From contig NZ_LT629960.1 in assembly GCF_900104605.1 (NCBI RefSeq), positions 682,001-746,000 of the forward strand: a stretch of 64,000 nt of DNA. The letters are read 5' to 3'. The position numbers and the translations under genes were made by a program. Positions within the stretch are counted from its first letter, which is position 1. The number at the start of each line of letters is the position of its first letter. Positions 16,662 to 25,268 of the stretch are shown piece by piece. Under the pieces are notes generated by a model that saw only the letters and a program-made list of their open reading frames with translations, was not told the DNA's origin and did not search any database. Source of the stretch: Tidjanibacter massiliensis. Its GTDB lineage: Bacteria > Bacteroidota > Bacteroidia > Bacteroidales > Rikenellaceae.

Positions 16662-17492
16662 ATGAAAGAACGTTTTGACAAATTCATGTCGGAACTCGTA
16701 GAGACCAATGCCCCGTTAAGTTTTTTCTCCGATTTCAAGAAAATAGCCGCGAATGTCGATGCGATAGCCGTCAAACTCAATCAATTGAACTATTTAGTCG
16801 GTCAGGAGGATATGGAGCGGGCAATACGCAATCTTTGGAATGAGAATCCTAAAGTATTCAGCGCTTTGGATATTCTGATTGCCGTACGTGCCACAGACAG
16901 GAAAAAAACGATCGACAAATACGGAAAGACCCGTTTGGTTGAAGAGTTTTTCCAAACTCCGGAAGGCGTAATCGAATACATCGAAGGGACGGGACTCAAA
17001 AAGATACTCCAGAATAAACAAATACATAACTTGGTGGATTATGTCTTTGGCATTGAAACAGGTCTCGATACCAATGCCCGCAAAAATAGAAGCGGATATA
17101 TTATGGAACAGCGGATAGCCACATTACTTCGTTCGTATGACATTTCTTTCCGACAAGAGGTATATTCGTCTGCATTTCCGGAAATGCAATGTTTGGGAAG
17201 CGATTTAAAACGATTCGATTTTGTCATCTCTTCCCATATCAAAACTTATTTGATTGAGGTTAATTTTTATAGTGGGGGTGGTTCCAAACTGAATGAGGTT
17301 GCACGTTCCTATTCCGAACTCGCTCCGAAAATCAACCAATTTCCAAACTACGAATTCGTATGGATAACGGATGGAATCGGATGGAAATCGGCGCGTAATA
17401 AATTGGAGGAAGCTTTTGCCGTTATTCCAAAAATTTATAATTTAGCAACGGTAACTGATTTTATTACCGGGATAAAAAACGGAACTTTATAA
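16662..17492 (+). CDS. DpnII-family type II restriction endonuclease
   Basis: The 276-residue protein matches the DpnII/MboI endonuclease family. It has SFFSDFKKIAANVDAIAVKL near residue 20, KYGKTRLVEEFF near 87, and the catalytic region RFDFVIS (Asp186) ... YLIEVNFYSGGGSKLNE (Glu199). This is a PD-(D/E)XK-like core in which the glycine-rich SGGGSK loop is highly characteristic. Expected activity is cleavage at GATC without adenine methylation. The start is ATG 16662; the TTG extension at 16638 would overlap the methylase. No frameshift or stop is seen, so it appears intact. A+T-rich like the methylase. Confidence 0.88.
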   Translation: MKERFDKFMSELVETNAPLSFFSDFKKIAANVDAIAVKLNQLNYLVGQEDMERAIRNLWNENPKVFSALDILIAVRATDRKKTIDKYGKTRLVEEFFQTPEGVIEYIEGTGLKKILQNKQIHNLVDYVFGIETGLDTNARKNRSGYIMEQRIATLLRSYDISFRQEVYSSAFPEMQCLGSDLKRFDFVISSHIKTYLIEVNFYSGGGSKLNEVARSYSELAPKINQFPNYEFVWITDGIGWKSARNKLEEAFAVIPKIYNLATVTDFITGIKNGTL

Positions 17493-17505
17493 TACGACAA
17501 ACCTT

Positions 17506-17769
17506 ATGCTATGCAATAAAGACCATTCTAGCATTCAGAAGATTATGCAGGAACTTCCTGATGACCAAGGTGGTATCGGACGACATAAATGCGCTGCCTG
17601 TGCATATGAACAAGGTTATCAAGATGGCCGCAACCGTATCATGACTATTGATATTGCTCAAGTTGTCGGTAGTTTGAGCGAAAGCCAGGCACAAAATCAA
17701 AGACATAAAAGTCCTCACGTCGCCTATATGCGAGGTTACTATGACGGCATTCTGAAGAGCTTCAGCTAG
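17506..17769 (+). CDS. Small protein linked to the restriction system, two internal repeats
   Basis: An 87-residue protein 13 nt after the endonuclease. Two copies of one motif are visible exactly 40 residues apart: RHKCAACAYEQGYQDG (26-41) and RHKSPHVAYMRGYYDG (66-81), consensus RHKx4AYx2GYxDG. The first copy has CxxC (Cys29, Cys32) preceded by His27; the second lacks the cysteines. I do not recognise a named family. Position and matching A+T content suggest it belongs to the restriction cassette, perhaps as a controller or accessory subunit, but it has no obvious helix-turn-helix. It converges on thiL. Confidence 0.7.
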   Translation: MLCNKDHSSIQKIMQELPDDQGGIGRHKCAACAYEQGYQDGRNRIMTIDIAQVVGSLSESQAQNQRHKSPHVAYMRGYYDGILKSFS

Positions 17770-17779
17770 ATACCCATAA

Positions 17780-18808
17780 TCATTGTTCCCTGAATCCCGG
17801 CGCGGTCAGCGAAAGTTCGCTGCCGTCGGGGGTAACGAGCCTCGTACCGGTCGAGGCAGGTGTGATGTGACCGATGATGTCGATACCTCCTATACCCGCT
17901 ATTTTGGCCTGCTGGGTCACGGGAACGGTAAAGAGCAGTTCGTTGTCATCGCCTCCGTTGAGGGCAGCCACTACCGGATCGGCATGCAGCTCTTCGGCCA
18001 TCTTATGAGTTTCCCGGGCTATCGGTATCCTTTCGAGATAGAGTCTGACACCGCATCCGGAATTTTTGCATATCTGCAGCATGTCCGACGCCAGCCCGTC
18101 GGAGAGGTCTATCATGGAAGTGGGTACGATACCGGCCGACCGGAGCGAAGCAACAGTATCGGAGGCCGCGGTCGGTTTCAATTGCCTGCGCAGCAGGTAT
18201 TCATACCCCTCGAACTGGGGCTGGGGAGAATCATTGCCCGCAAAGGCACGCTTCTCCCGTTCGAGCAGGTGAAGTCCCATATAAGCCGCACCCAAGTCGC
18301 CCGTAATGCACACGATGTCATTGACACGAGCTCCGCTGCGGTACGCTATTTTGTCCTTATCCACACTCCCTGCCACCGATACGCTGATGGCCAATCCATT
18401 CACGGACGCCGTCGTATCGCCTCCCACGAGGTCTATCCGATAGTCTTCGCATGCACTCCGTATTCCCGAATACAGCTCTTCCAGGTCCTCTACCGAAAAT
18501 TTGGCCGATACGCCGATGCAGACAGTCAGTTGTTCAGGCGTTCCATTCATGGCGTATATGTCGTTGATTCCCACGACGACTGCCTTATAGCCTAAATGTT
18601 TCAAAGGGAAATAGACCAGGTCGAAATTGACGCCCTCCAGCAACATGTCCGAGGAGAGCAACAGATAACGTTCTCCGGCATCTATTACAGCGGCATCGTC
18701 CCCGGCGCCCAGCACCGTGGATGCGTTACGTATGGGAAACTGGCAGGTAAGCCGCTCTATCAGTCCGAACTCTCCGAGCTCGGCTATCTCCGTTCTTTTC
18801 GCAGGCAT
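17780..18808 (-). CDS. thiL: Thiamine-monophosphate kinase
   Basis: ThiL phosphorylates thiamine monophosphate to thiamine diphosphate, the last step of cofactor synthesis. The 342-residue protein has the AIR-synthase-like fold. Its N-terminal GEFGLIERL is followed by LGAGDDAAVIDAG (Mg/ATP-binding Asp pair), LLEGVNFDL, AVVVGINDIYAMNG, VGGDTTAS and SDGLASD. The start at 18808 (MPAKRTEIAELGEFG) is chosen over a 56-codon extension that would reach into the adk promoter. It is divergent from adk. Confidence 0.92.
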   Translation of the reverse strand: MPAKRTEIAELGEFGLIERLTCQFPIRNASTVLGAGDDAAVIDAGERYLLLSSDMLLEGVNFDLVYFPLKHLGYKAVVVGINDIYAMNGTPEQLTVCIGVSAKFSVEDLEELYSGIRSACEDYRIDLVGGDTTASVNGLAISVSVAGSVDKDKIAYRSGARVNDIVCITGDLGAAYMGLHLLEREKRAFAGNDSPQPQFEGYEYLLRRQLKPTAASDTVASLRSAGIVPTSMIDLSDGLASDMLQICKNSGCGVRLYLERIPIARETHKMAEELHADPVVAALNGGDDNELLFTVPVTQQAKIAGIGGIDIIGHITPASTGTRLVTPDGSELSLTAPGFREQ

Positions 18809-18920
18809 ATTTTTTTGTTTATCGTTTGTTCCGCGGCTGTCCGACCAATTTGTCGGAGCGGCAGCAGGGTGGTATTTGTACTTATTTTCCGGCAGTGCTT
18901 TCCACAAAGTTACATTATTT

Positions 18921-18950
18921 TTGGTTTGGTGGAAAATCTGGTTAATTTTG
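18921..18950 (+). promoter_or_regulatory. Promoter for adk
   Basis: TTG (18921-18923), 19 nt, TAATTTTG (18943-18950): a full Bacteroidetes consensus. The adk ATG lies 37 nt further on. The opposite strand has TAACTTTG (18912-18905), a possible thiL -7 box. Confidence 0.7.
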
Positions 18951-18987
18951 TCGGCTGTTAATCTGATAACAACCAAAAGTCAACCTT

Positions 18988-19578
18988 ATGATAAACATAG
19001 TCTTGTTCGGCCCTCCCGGAGCAGGGAAGGGAACCCAGGCGAAGATGCTGAGTGAGAAGTACGGCTTTAACCACATCTCTACCGGCGAGGTCATCCGAAA
19101 CGAAATTCAGCGCGGGACGGAACTCGGACTGCAGGTGAAAGAGGTCATCGAGAGCGGCAGGCTCGCGTCGGACGAACTCGTGATAGGTATTATCGAAGAG
19201 TACCTTGCGTCGCACGGCGACAGCAAGGGCAATATTTTCGATGGTTTTCCGCGTACCACGCATCAGGCGGAAACGTTTGATGTAATAATGGAAAAACGTT
19301 CCGACAAGGTGGATGTGATGATATCGCTCGACGTTCCGGACGAAGAGTTGATTTCCCGGCTTCTCCTGAGGGCGGAGGTCAGCGGCAGGGCGGACGATGC
19401 CGACGAAGGAGTCATCCGTAACCGGATAGACGTCTACAAGGCACAGACAGCCGTCGTCGCCGACCATTATGCGCGGCAGGGCAAATATATCCCCATCAAC
19501 GGGCTCGGCACTATCGAAGAGGTATTCGCCCGCCTTTGCGAGGTTATCGACAGGGTAGTCGCGAAAGAAGTCAGGTAA
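18988..19578 (+). CDS. adk: Adenylate kinase
   Basis: The 196-residue enzyme interconverts ATP + AMP and 2 ADP. It starts with the P-loop VLFGPPGAGKGTQAKML, has the AMP-binding ISTGEVIRNEI region, IFDGFPRTTHQAE and a short LID (LLLRAEVSGRADDADE) without zinc cysteines, so it is the short-LID form. Length is close to normal. It is monocistronic as far as can be seen, with its own promoter and a weak hairpin (19607-19612 with 19624-19629) after the stop. Confidence 0.95.
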   Translation: MINIVLFGPPGAGKGTQAKMLSEKYGFNHISTGEVIRNEIQRGTELGLQVKEVIESGRLASDELVIGIIEEYLASHGDSKGNIFDGFPRTTHQAETFDVIMEKRSDKVDVMISLDVPDEELISRLLLRAEVSGRADDADEGVIRNRIDVYKAQTAVVADHYARQGKYIPINGLGTIEEVFARLCEVIDRVVAKEVR

Positions 19579-19661
19579 AAGCCATGGCGTACACGACGCA
19601 GGGGGCGCTCCGGAATTTATTTTCGGAGCACCTTTTCGTATTATCACCGCAATAATAGTTA

Positions 19662-19692
19662 TTGCAACTCCGGACCGGAAGTGTTATATTTG
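19662..19692 (+). promoter_or_regulatory. Promoter in front of the broken outer-membrane gene
   Basis: TTG (19662-19664), 20 nt, TATATTTG (19685-19692). It lies 59 nt before the ATG of the pseudogene at 19752, and through it could still transcribe the intact paralogue at 20273. Confidence 0.6.
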
Positions 19693-19751
19693 TCTACAAT
19701 GATACGCGCCTGCTGGCGTGAGTACAACTCAACTGACCTAAACCTGCTGTT

Positions 19752-20276
19752 ATGAAACGACTTCTTTTAGTCCTCCTTTTCTCCGGAATCTTCTCCTATG
19801 CGGTCGCCCAGTCCGAAGTCTGCCAGCCGCAACTCAAAGCTCTTCCCGACACCGACCAACTGTTGAAAAGGGGAGAATGGAACCATCGGCTTCAGCAACA
19901 TCGGTATTCCGGTGTACAATGGACTGCCCCATCTGAACGGTGCCTACACCTATCGCGTTGCTTCCTGGCTCGCTCTGGGCGAAGGCGCAGGTCTTCGGGT
20001 GGTGATGACAGACATTGCCGTCCAACTGTTCGCAAGAATCCAAACCGAAGTGCCGCAATGGAAAGTATAGCCTTTTCTTATTTTGGACGCAGGGGGTGCA
20101 GGCGGCACGTCGGCCGTCGATTTTATAGGTGGGTGCGCGATTCAAACTTCGTAATGGGGATACCATAACATGTCGGTGGCGGAACTTACACGACCGGATA
20201 CGCTATTGTAACCAACGAATTTTTTCCTTTGCCTCTCTGGCATTTCGGCTATACATTTAACCAACCTGACCAATGA
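19752..20276 (+). pseudogene. Decayed outer-membrane-type protein, paralogue of the next gene
   Basis: It starts with a good signal peptide (MKRLLLVLLFSGIFSYAVAQ). Near 19879 the coding sense shifts by one base: the shifted frame reads NGLPHLNGAYTYRVASW, then FARIQTEVPQWKV and an in-frame TAG (20068-20070). This parallels the intact neighbour (VDGIYNYAVADW, VRLRFEVPKWRV). After the stop, PFLILDAGG parallels PVLLEDFSL. The last part, back in the first frame, reads PLPLWHFGYTF, matching the neighbour's C-terminal PSVHFGYTF. At least two frameshifts and one nonsense codon make it non-functional. Its stop overlaps the start of the paralogue. Confidence 0.75.
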
Positions 20277-20797
20277 AAAGAAAACTTCTCCTTTTATGCG
20301 TTGCAACGCTTCTCGCTCTGGCAGCGACGGGACAGACTCCCGTTCGGCAGAAACCGCCGAGGGGACGCTGGGGTGCGGAAGTGAATACCTACGTAGCTCC
20401 ATTCATCGACGGCGCAATCTCTGTGGACGGAATCTACAATTATGCGGTCGCCGACTGGTTTATCGTCGGGGCCGGAGCCGGAGTGCTCCACTCCGCCACG
20501 AGTTATAGTAACTATACTGCCCTGATGTACGGACGGGCATTTGTACGGCTGCGGTTCGAAGTACCGAAATGGAGAGTTTCCCCCGTTCTTCTCGAGGATT
20601 TCAGCCTGGGAGTACTTCTTTCCCGACAAAATTACGATACTTTCTGGCCTGAAAGCAATTTCATCCTCGGAGCCCGGTTTAGGCTGCGCAACGACGACCG
20701 GATAACCTTCGGCATCGGCATCCGGAACATATGGGTTTTTCATGGATGTATGCCTTTCGCCACAGGACCGTCCGTTCATTTCGGATATACGTTTTAG
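20273..20797 (+). CDS. Outer-membrane beta-barrel-like protein, function unknown
   Basis: The 174-residue protein has a signal peptide (MKRKLLLLCVATLLALAATGQ, cleaved near Gln21). Alternating hydrophobic/aromatic strands follow and it ends in HFGYTF, a C-terminal phenylalanine typical of outer-membrane barrels recognised by BamA. Its size suggests an eight-stranded barrel. It overlaps the end of the decayed paralogue and has no promoter of its own that I can see, so it may depend on the promoter at 19662-19692. No specific family is recognised. Confidence 0.7.
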   Translation: MKRKLLLLCVATLLALAATGQTPVRQKPPRGRWGAEVNTYVAPFIDGAISVDGIYNYAVADWFIVGAGAGVLHSATSYSNYTALMYGRAFVRLRFEVPKWRVSPVLLEDFSLGVLLSRQNYDTFWPESNFILGARFRLRNDDRITFGIGIRNIWVFHGCMPFATGPSVHFGYTF

Positions 20798-21141
20798 GGG
20801 GAGTACGGGATTCTTCGTACGGTCGGGAATGCCCGTATTTGCATCGTCCGACAGCAGCGATTGTGGTTCCGTGCGAGGATGGGAGAGAAACAGCTCCGCC
20901 CGTACGGAACGCAGTATTTCGGAGGTCAGGTATAAAACAGACGATTGCAAGTGGGAAGCACAGGACACGTCAGGCCATACCACTCTTCTTTGTTCCCCTG
21001 CCTTTCGCCGAATCGCTGACGTTTTTTAGTCGCCAAAACTTATATCCCGGTCCCTTCCGCAGTATTTTTATTATTATCGTTGTTTCTTTCTCTCTTTTTA
21101 CCTACTTTTAATCCCGTTAAATCTCAAAACATATTCGGTAT
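20798..21141. other. Intergenic stretch without convincing gene
   Basis: About 340 bases between the barrel gene and the DUF5362 gene. Short frames exist but none has a start signal, a credible composition or recognisable motifs. The right end (21050-21110) is T-rich and includes TACTTTTA, a poor promoter match. I see no strong terminator or repeat. Confidence 0.5.
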
Positions 21142-21600
21142 ATGGAAGAAAATCTACCTAAATTTGAAAACAGGGAGGAATTGGTCGTAAACAGTGACAT
21201 GGCAATCGATTTGAGAAAAGCGATGTCGTGGGCGAAATTTCTCTCCATCATGATGTTTATCGGAACAGGCATGATGTTCCTTCTGTCAATTGTTTGTTTC
21301 GCCGTTGACCCGAGCACTTGGTTCGACAACGACATGGAGCCAGGTGCGGGCGGTATCTTGGGTGGCGGCTATCTGGCAGTGACCGTCATCTACTTTTTCC
21401 TTTCCTACTTCATGTATATGTTCTCGGTCAAGATTAAACGAGCCATTGCCGACGGGGATAAAGCGGCGTTCGGCAGCGGTATCCGGAACATGAAATACTA
21501 TTTCCAACTCGGCGGTATTCTGACCATCGTAGCGCTCGGTCTCGTCGTGCTCCTGATAATTCTGGGTCTGATAGGCATGGCCGCATTCCTGTCGATGTAA
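21142..21600 (+). CDS. DUF5362-type membrane protein
   Basis: The 152-residue protein has an acidic soluble N-terminus of about 30 residues, then three or four transmembrane segments: about residues 33-56, 73-96 (GGILGGGYLAVTVIYFF) and 120-150. The short loop IKRAIADGDKAAFGSGIRNMKYYF sits between the second and third groups and is typical of DUF5362. The function is unknown. It stands alone, converging on the DUF1015 gene with a shared terminator. Confidence 0.7.
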   Translation: MEENLPKFENREELVVNSDMAIDLRKAMSWAKFLSIMMFIGTGMMFLLSIVCFAVDPSTWFDNDMEPGAGGILGGGYLAVTVIYFFLSYFMYMFSVKIKRAIADGDKAAFGSGIRNMKYYFQLGGILTIVALGLVVLLIILGLIGMAAFLSM

Positions 21601-21618
21601 CATCTCCGAATTAAAAAA

Positions 21619-21655
21619 CGAGCGGGGCCCCTACAAGAGGTCCCGCTTGCTTTTT
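21619..21655. terminator. Bidirectional terminator between DUF5362 and DUF1015 genes
   Basis: AGCGGGGCC (21621-21629) pairs with GGTCCCGCT (21639-21647, one G-T pair). CTTTTT follows on the plus strand and CGTTTTTTAA on the minus strand. Confidence 0.7.
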
Positions 21656-21668
21656 GGTCGTCCGCCAT

Positions 21669-22907
21669 TTAGAATTCGTGTATCACAATGCCGGAACGGA
21701 GTTTCGGTTCGAACCACGTCGTCTTCGGAGGCATGATGTTCCCGCTGTCGGCAATGTCGATGAGCTGCTGCATGGAAACGGGGTAGAGGGCGAAAGCCAC
21801 CTTCATCTCACCGCTGTCCACACGACGCTGGAGCTCGCCGAGCCCGCGGATACCACCTACGAAATCTATCCTCTTGTCGGTACGCAGGTCCTTAATGCCG
21901 AGGATATTATCGAGAACGAGATTGGAGAGTACCGTCACGTCGAGTACGCCGATAGGATCTGCATCGTTGTACGTTCCCGCCTTGGCCGTCAGGCTGTACC
22001 ATTTGCCGTCGAGATACATGCCGAAATTGTGGAGCTTGTTGGGCTTGTAAATCTCCTTGCCCATCTCCTTCACGTCGAAATCCTTCTTCAACGCATCGAG
22101 GAACTGTGCCGGAGTAAGGCCGTTCAGGTCTTTTACCACGCGGTTGTAATCGATGATGTTGAGCTGGTTGGCCGGGAAGAGCACGGCGAGGAAATAGTTG
22201 TACTCCTCTTCGCCCGTATGGTGCGGATTGGCTTTCATCCGCTCTTGGCCCACACGCGCAGCGGCAGCGGTACGGTGATGACCGTCAGCTACATAAAGTG
22301 CCGGAACGCCTTCGAATATCTTGGTGATACGGTCGATAACGGCTTTGTCGCTGATTATCCACATCTGGTGACGCACGTCGTCGGCCGAAGTAAAGTCGTA
22401 TTCGGCAGGCTGATTCTTGACCGTAGCGGCTACGATGTCGTCTATCTCCTTGATATCGGGGTAGGCGAAGAACACCGGCTCCATGTTGGCGCTCTGGATG
22501 TTCACATGTATCATACGGTCTTCCTCCTTCTCCGTGCGGGTCAGCTCGTGTTTCTTAATCTTGCCGTCGATGTAATCCATGAAATTGGAAGCCACAGCAA
22601 GACCGTACTGCGTTTTGCCGTTCATCGTCTGGGCATAGATGTAGTAGTGCTCCTCGTTGTCCTTCACGAGCCAGCCTTTCTCTTTCCAGAGTTTGAAGTT
22701 CTCAACCGCCTTGTCATACACCTTCTTGTCGTGCTCGTCGGCAATCGGGTCGAAATCTATCTCGGGCTTGATGATGTGAAGCAGCGAACGTTCCGTCGCT
22801 TCTGCCTTGGCCTCTTTCGAGTTGAGTACGTCGTAGGGACGCGAAGCCACCTCCGCCGCATACTGCTTGGGCGGACGAGTGCCTTTAAAAGGTTTTATCT
22901 TTACCAT
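21669..22907 (-). CDS. DUF1015 family protein in the serine biosynthesis cluster
   Basis: The 412-residue protein starts MVKIKPFKGTRPPKQYAAEV and contains RPYDV and the conserved LYVADGHHRTAAAARVG segment (about residue 205), all DUF1015 hallmarks. Family members frequently sit beside serA and serC, as here, and are suspected to act on a serine- or phosphoserine-related compound, but no reaction is established to my knowledge. It is the last gene of serC-serA-DUF1015, with an 89-nt gap after serA. Confidence 0.87.
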   Translation of the reverse strand: MVKIKPFKGTRPPKQYAAEVASRPYDVLNSKEAKAEATERSLLHIIKPEIDFDPIADEHDKKVYDKAVENFKLWKEKGWLVKDNEEHYYIYAQTMNGKTQYGLAVASNFMDYIDGKIKKHELTRTEKEEDRMIHVNIQSANMEPVFFAYPDIKEIDDIVAATVKNQPAEYDFTSADDVRHQMWIISDKAVIDRITKIFEGVPALYVADGHHRTAAAARVGQERMKANPHHTGEEEYNYFLAVLFPANQLNIIDYNRVVKDLNGLTPAQFLDALKKDFDVKEMGKEIYKPNKLHNFGMYLDGKWYSLTAKAGTYNDADPIGVLDVTVLSNLVLDNILGIKDLRTDKRIDFVGGIRGLGELQRRVDSGEMKVAFALYPVSMQQLIDIADSGNIMPPKTTWFEPKLRSGIVIHEF

Positions 22908-22996
22908 TGTGTCTAATTTTAAATGATTCCGTATCGGATACAGTAAAGACCGGCACCACTGTTTCCACAATGTATGCCGGTCCCTTATTCAATCGT

Positions 22997-23923
22997 TTAC
23001 CACTTGTTGACCTGGAACCGGTTCTCGCCCTTGGTGAAGAAAGCGACAATCTGGTTCGCGGCTGCCAGAGCGGCATTGACATTGGCTTCCTGAGTTTCGG
23101 CGCCCATCTTCTTCGGTGTAGCGAATACGCGGTTGCCGAACTTCTCGTTGAGAACTACCTGCATGTCTGCGGCGATGTCGGTCACATACTTGAGGTCGGT
23201 CCTCTCTGCGAGCACTTTTGCCAGGCCCTCTTCGTCGATAACCTCCTTGCGGGCGGTATTGACTATCGTGGCACCTTTCGGCATCTTGCTAAGCAGGTCG
23301 TAATTGATGGACTTCTTTGTTTGTTCGGTAGCGGGAATGTGTACCGAAACATAGTCGCACTTCGAGTAGAGCTCCTCTACGGAACCTACCGGAATGACGC
23401 CGTCCTTCTCATACACTGCCTTGTCGGTGATGAATGGGTCATAGGCATATACCTCCATACCGAAGCCCTTGCCGTAGCGGGCAACGAGTTTACCCACATT
23501 GCCGTAGGCGTGGATACCGAGGCGTTTGCCGTGGATTTCGGTTCCCGTACCCGGAGTGAACTTGTTGCGGGCCATGAATATCATCAGACCGATGGCGAGT
23601 TCTGCAACGGCGTTGGAGTTCTGCCCGGGCGTATTCATTACGACAATCTTGCGGGCCGTAGCGGCTGCAAGGTCCACGTTATCGTATCCAGCACCTGCAC
23701 GAACGACGATTTTGAGGTTCTTGGCTGCTTCGATTACCTCTGCGGTAATCTTGTCGCTGCGGATGATGATGGCATCCACGTCAGCAACCGCCTTGAGGAG
23801 TTCGCTCTTGTCGGTATACTTTTCAAGTACGACCAGCTCGTAACCGGCTTTTTCCACTATCTCCCTGATGCCGTCCGACGCAACTTTGGCGAACGGCTTC
23901 TCGGTAGCAAGTAATACTTTCAT
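22997..23923 (-). CDS. serA: D-3-phosphoglycerate dehydrogenase, short form
   Basis: The 308-residue D-2-hydroxyacid dehydrogenase starts MKVLLATEKPFAKV and carries the substrate-binding VRAGAGYDNVD and NTPGQNSNAVAELAIGLM. Instead of the typical GxGxxG dinucleotide motif, it reads LGIHAYGNVG, so the first glycine is alanine. The catalytic His/Glu region (NTARKEVIDEEGL ... KKMGAETQEANVNA) is present in altered form. No C-terminal ACT domain is seen, so serine feedback through ACT is unlikely. Position 78 nt after serC supports a role in serine synthesis from 3-phosphoglycerate. Confidence 0.88.
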   Translation of the reverse strand: MKVLLATEKPFAKVASDGIREIVEKAGYELVVLEKYTDKSELLKAVADVDAIIIRSDKITAEVIEAAKNLKIVVRAGAGYDNVDLAAATARKIVVMNTPGQNSNAVAELAIGLMIFMARNKFTPGTGTEIHGKRLGIHAYGNVGKLVARYGKGFGMEVYAYDPFITDKAVYEKDGVIPVGSVEELYSKCDYVSVHIPATEQTKKSINYDLLSKMPKGATIVNTARKEVIDEEGLAKVLAERTDLKYVTDIAADMQVVLNEKFGNRVFATPKKMGAETQEANVNAALAAANQIVAFFTKGENRFQVNKW

Positions 23924-24001
23924 TTCGAAATCGTTTAACGAATAGAAATCAATACTGTTTTCCTGTTTCTTAGGCTTGTATGTCACGAAATAGCCCACGG
24001 C

Positions 24002-25084
24002 CTACTTGTGCATTTTCTCGAACTCCTGCATGCATGCTACCAGCGCCCCTACGCTTTCAAGCGGGCATGCGTTGTAGATGGAAGCCCTGAAGCCGCCCAC
24101 CGAACGGTGTCCCTTGATACCTACCATGCCCTTCTCCTTGGCAAATGCCATGAATTCGCCTTCGAGCGCCTCGTGGCCCGGAGCCATTACGAAGCATACG
24201 TTCATGAGCGAACGGTCTTCCTTCACGGCGGTACCTACGAAGAGGGAGTTGCGGTCGATTTCGTTGTAAAGAAGCTCTGCTTTTTTCTTGTTGCGCTTGT
24301 ACATCTCCTCTACGCCACCGAGTTCCTTCACCCACTTGAGGGTCTCGTGCATTACGAAAATCGGGAATACGGGCGGGGTGTTGAACATCGAGTTGTTCCT
24401 CGGTTCGTCGCCTATATGGGTGCGGTAATCGACCATCGTCTGGAGGTTGCGGCCGGTCTGACCGAGCAGGTCCTTGCGGACGATAACGAAAGTCACGCCG
24501 GCAGGACCCACGTTCTTTTGCGCACCGCCGTAGATGAGACCGTATTTCTTAACATCTACCGGACGGCTCATGATATCCGACGACATGTCTGCAACGAGCG
24601 TTACGGGCGAGTCGATATCCTCGTGTATCTCGGTACCGTAAATGGTGTTGTTGGTGGTGATGTGGAAATAATCCGCATCCGTCGGTATCTTGTATCCCTT
24701 CGGAATGTAGGTATAGTTCTTGTCCTCGGAAGAGGCCACTATCTCCACTTCGCCGTAGAACTTCGCCTCTTTGGCCGCTTTCTTAGCCCATACACCGGTC
24801 TGGAGGTAAGCGGCTTTCTTCTTCATGAGGTTGGCCGGCACTTCGAAGAACTGGGTGGATGCACCGCCGCCGAGGAAGAGGACTGCATAGTCGTCCGGAA
24901 TATTGAGGAGGTCCCTCCAAAGCTGTTCGGTCTCAGCCATTACACGTTCCCAACCCGGGGTACGGTGCGAGATTTCCAGAATACCGATGCCCGTGTTGTC
25001 GAAATCACGGATAGCCTCGATTGCGGATTCTATCGCCTGTTTCGGCAATACGCAAGGTCCCGCGTTAAAATTGTGCTTCTTCAT
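24002..25084 (-). CDS. serC: Phosphoserine aminotransferase
   Basis: The 360-residue PLP enzyme converts 3-phosphohydroxypyruvate and glutamate to phosphoserine. It begins [14 protein letters not shown] and contains [20 protein letters not shown] and the PLP-lysine region [16 protein letters not shown], with [10 protein letters not shown] and [14 protein letters not shown] at the C-terminal end. Length and motifs are normal for SerC. It is the first gene of serC-serA-DUF1015 and has a well-matched promoter (25151-25180, minus). Confidence 0.95.
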   Translation of the reverse strand: MKKHNFNAGPCVLPKQAIESAIEAIRDFDNTGIGILEISHRTPGWERVMAETEQLWRDLLNIPDDYAVLFLGGGASTQFFEVPANLMKKKAAYLQTGVWAKKAAKEAKFYGEVEIVASSEDKNYTYIPKGYKIPTDADYFHITTNNTIYGTEIHEDIDSPVTLVADMSSDIMSRPVDVKKYGLIYGGAQKNVGPAGVTFVIVRKDLLGQTGRNLQTMVDYRTHIGDEPRNNSMFNTPPVFPIFVMHETLKWVKELGGVEEMYKRNKKKAELLYNEIDRNSLFVGTAVKEDRSLMNVCFVMAPGHEALEGEFMAFAKEKGMVGIKGHRSVGGFRASIYNACPLESVGALVACMQEFEKMHK

Positions 25085-25150
25085 GATGCTAAATCTTTTA
25101 ATTTGTTAGTTGTATTGAGGATTTTGATTCCGAATTATCGCTTTGTTTTG

Positions 25151-25180
25151 CAAAGATATGAATAGTTTCTGATTCCGCAA
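25151..25180 (-). promoter_or_regulatory. Promoter for serC-serA-DUF1015
   Basis: On the minus strand, TTG (25180-25178), 19 nt, TATCTTTG (25158-25151). It lies 66 nt upstream of the serC ATG. Confidence 0.7.
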
Positions 25181-25217
25181 CCGATTCCCGGCAATAATTT
25201 ACCGACGGGCGGAAGTG

Positions 25218-25249
25218 TTGTACAATCTCTCCATTTTACCTTATCTTTG
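25218..25249 (+). promoter_or_regulatory. Promoter for the yicC-gmk-nadD-ddl operon
   Basis: TTG (25218-25220), 21 nt, TATCTTTG (25242-25249). The yicC ATG is 19 nt downstream of the box, so a short leader is expected. Confidence 0.7.
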
Positions 25250-25268
25250 TATCTCAAAACGCTTTTCT

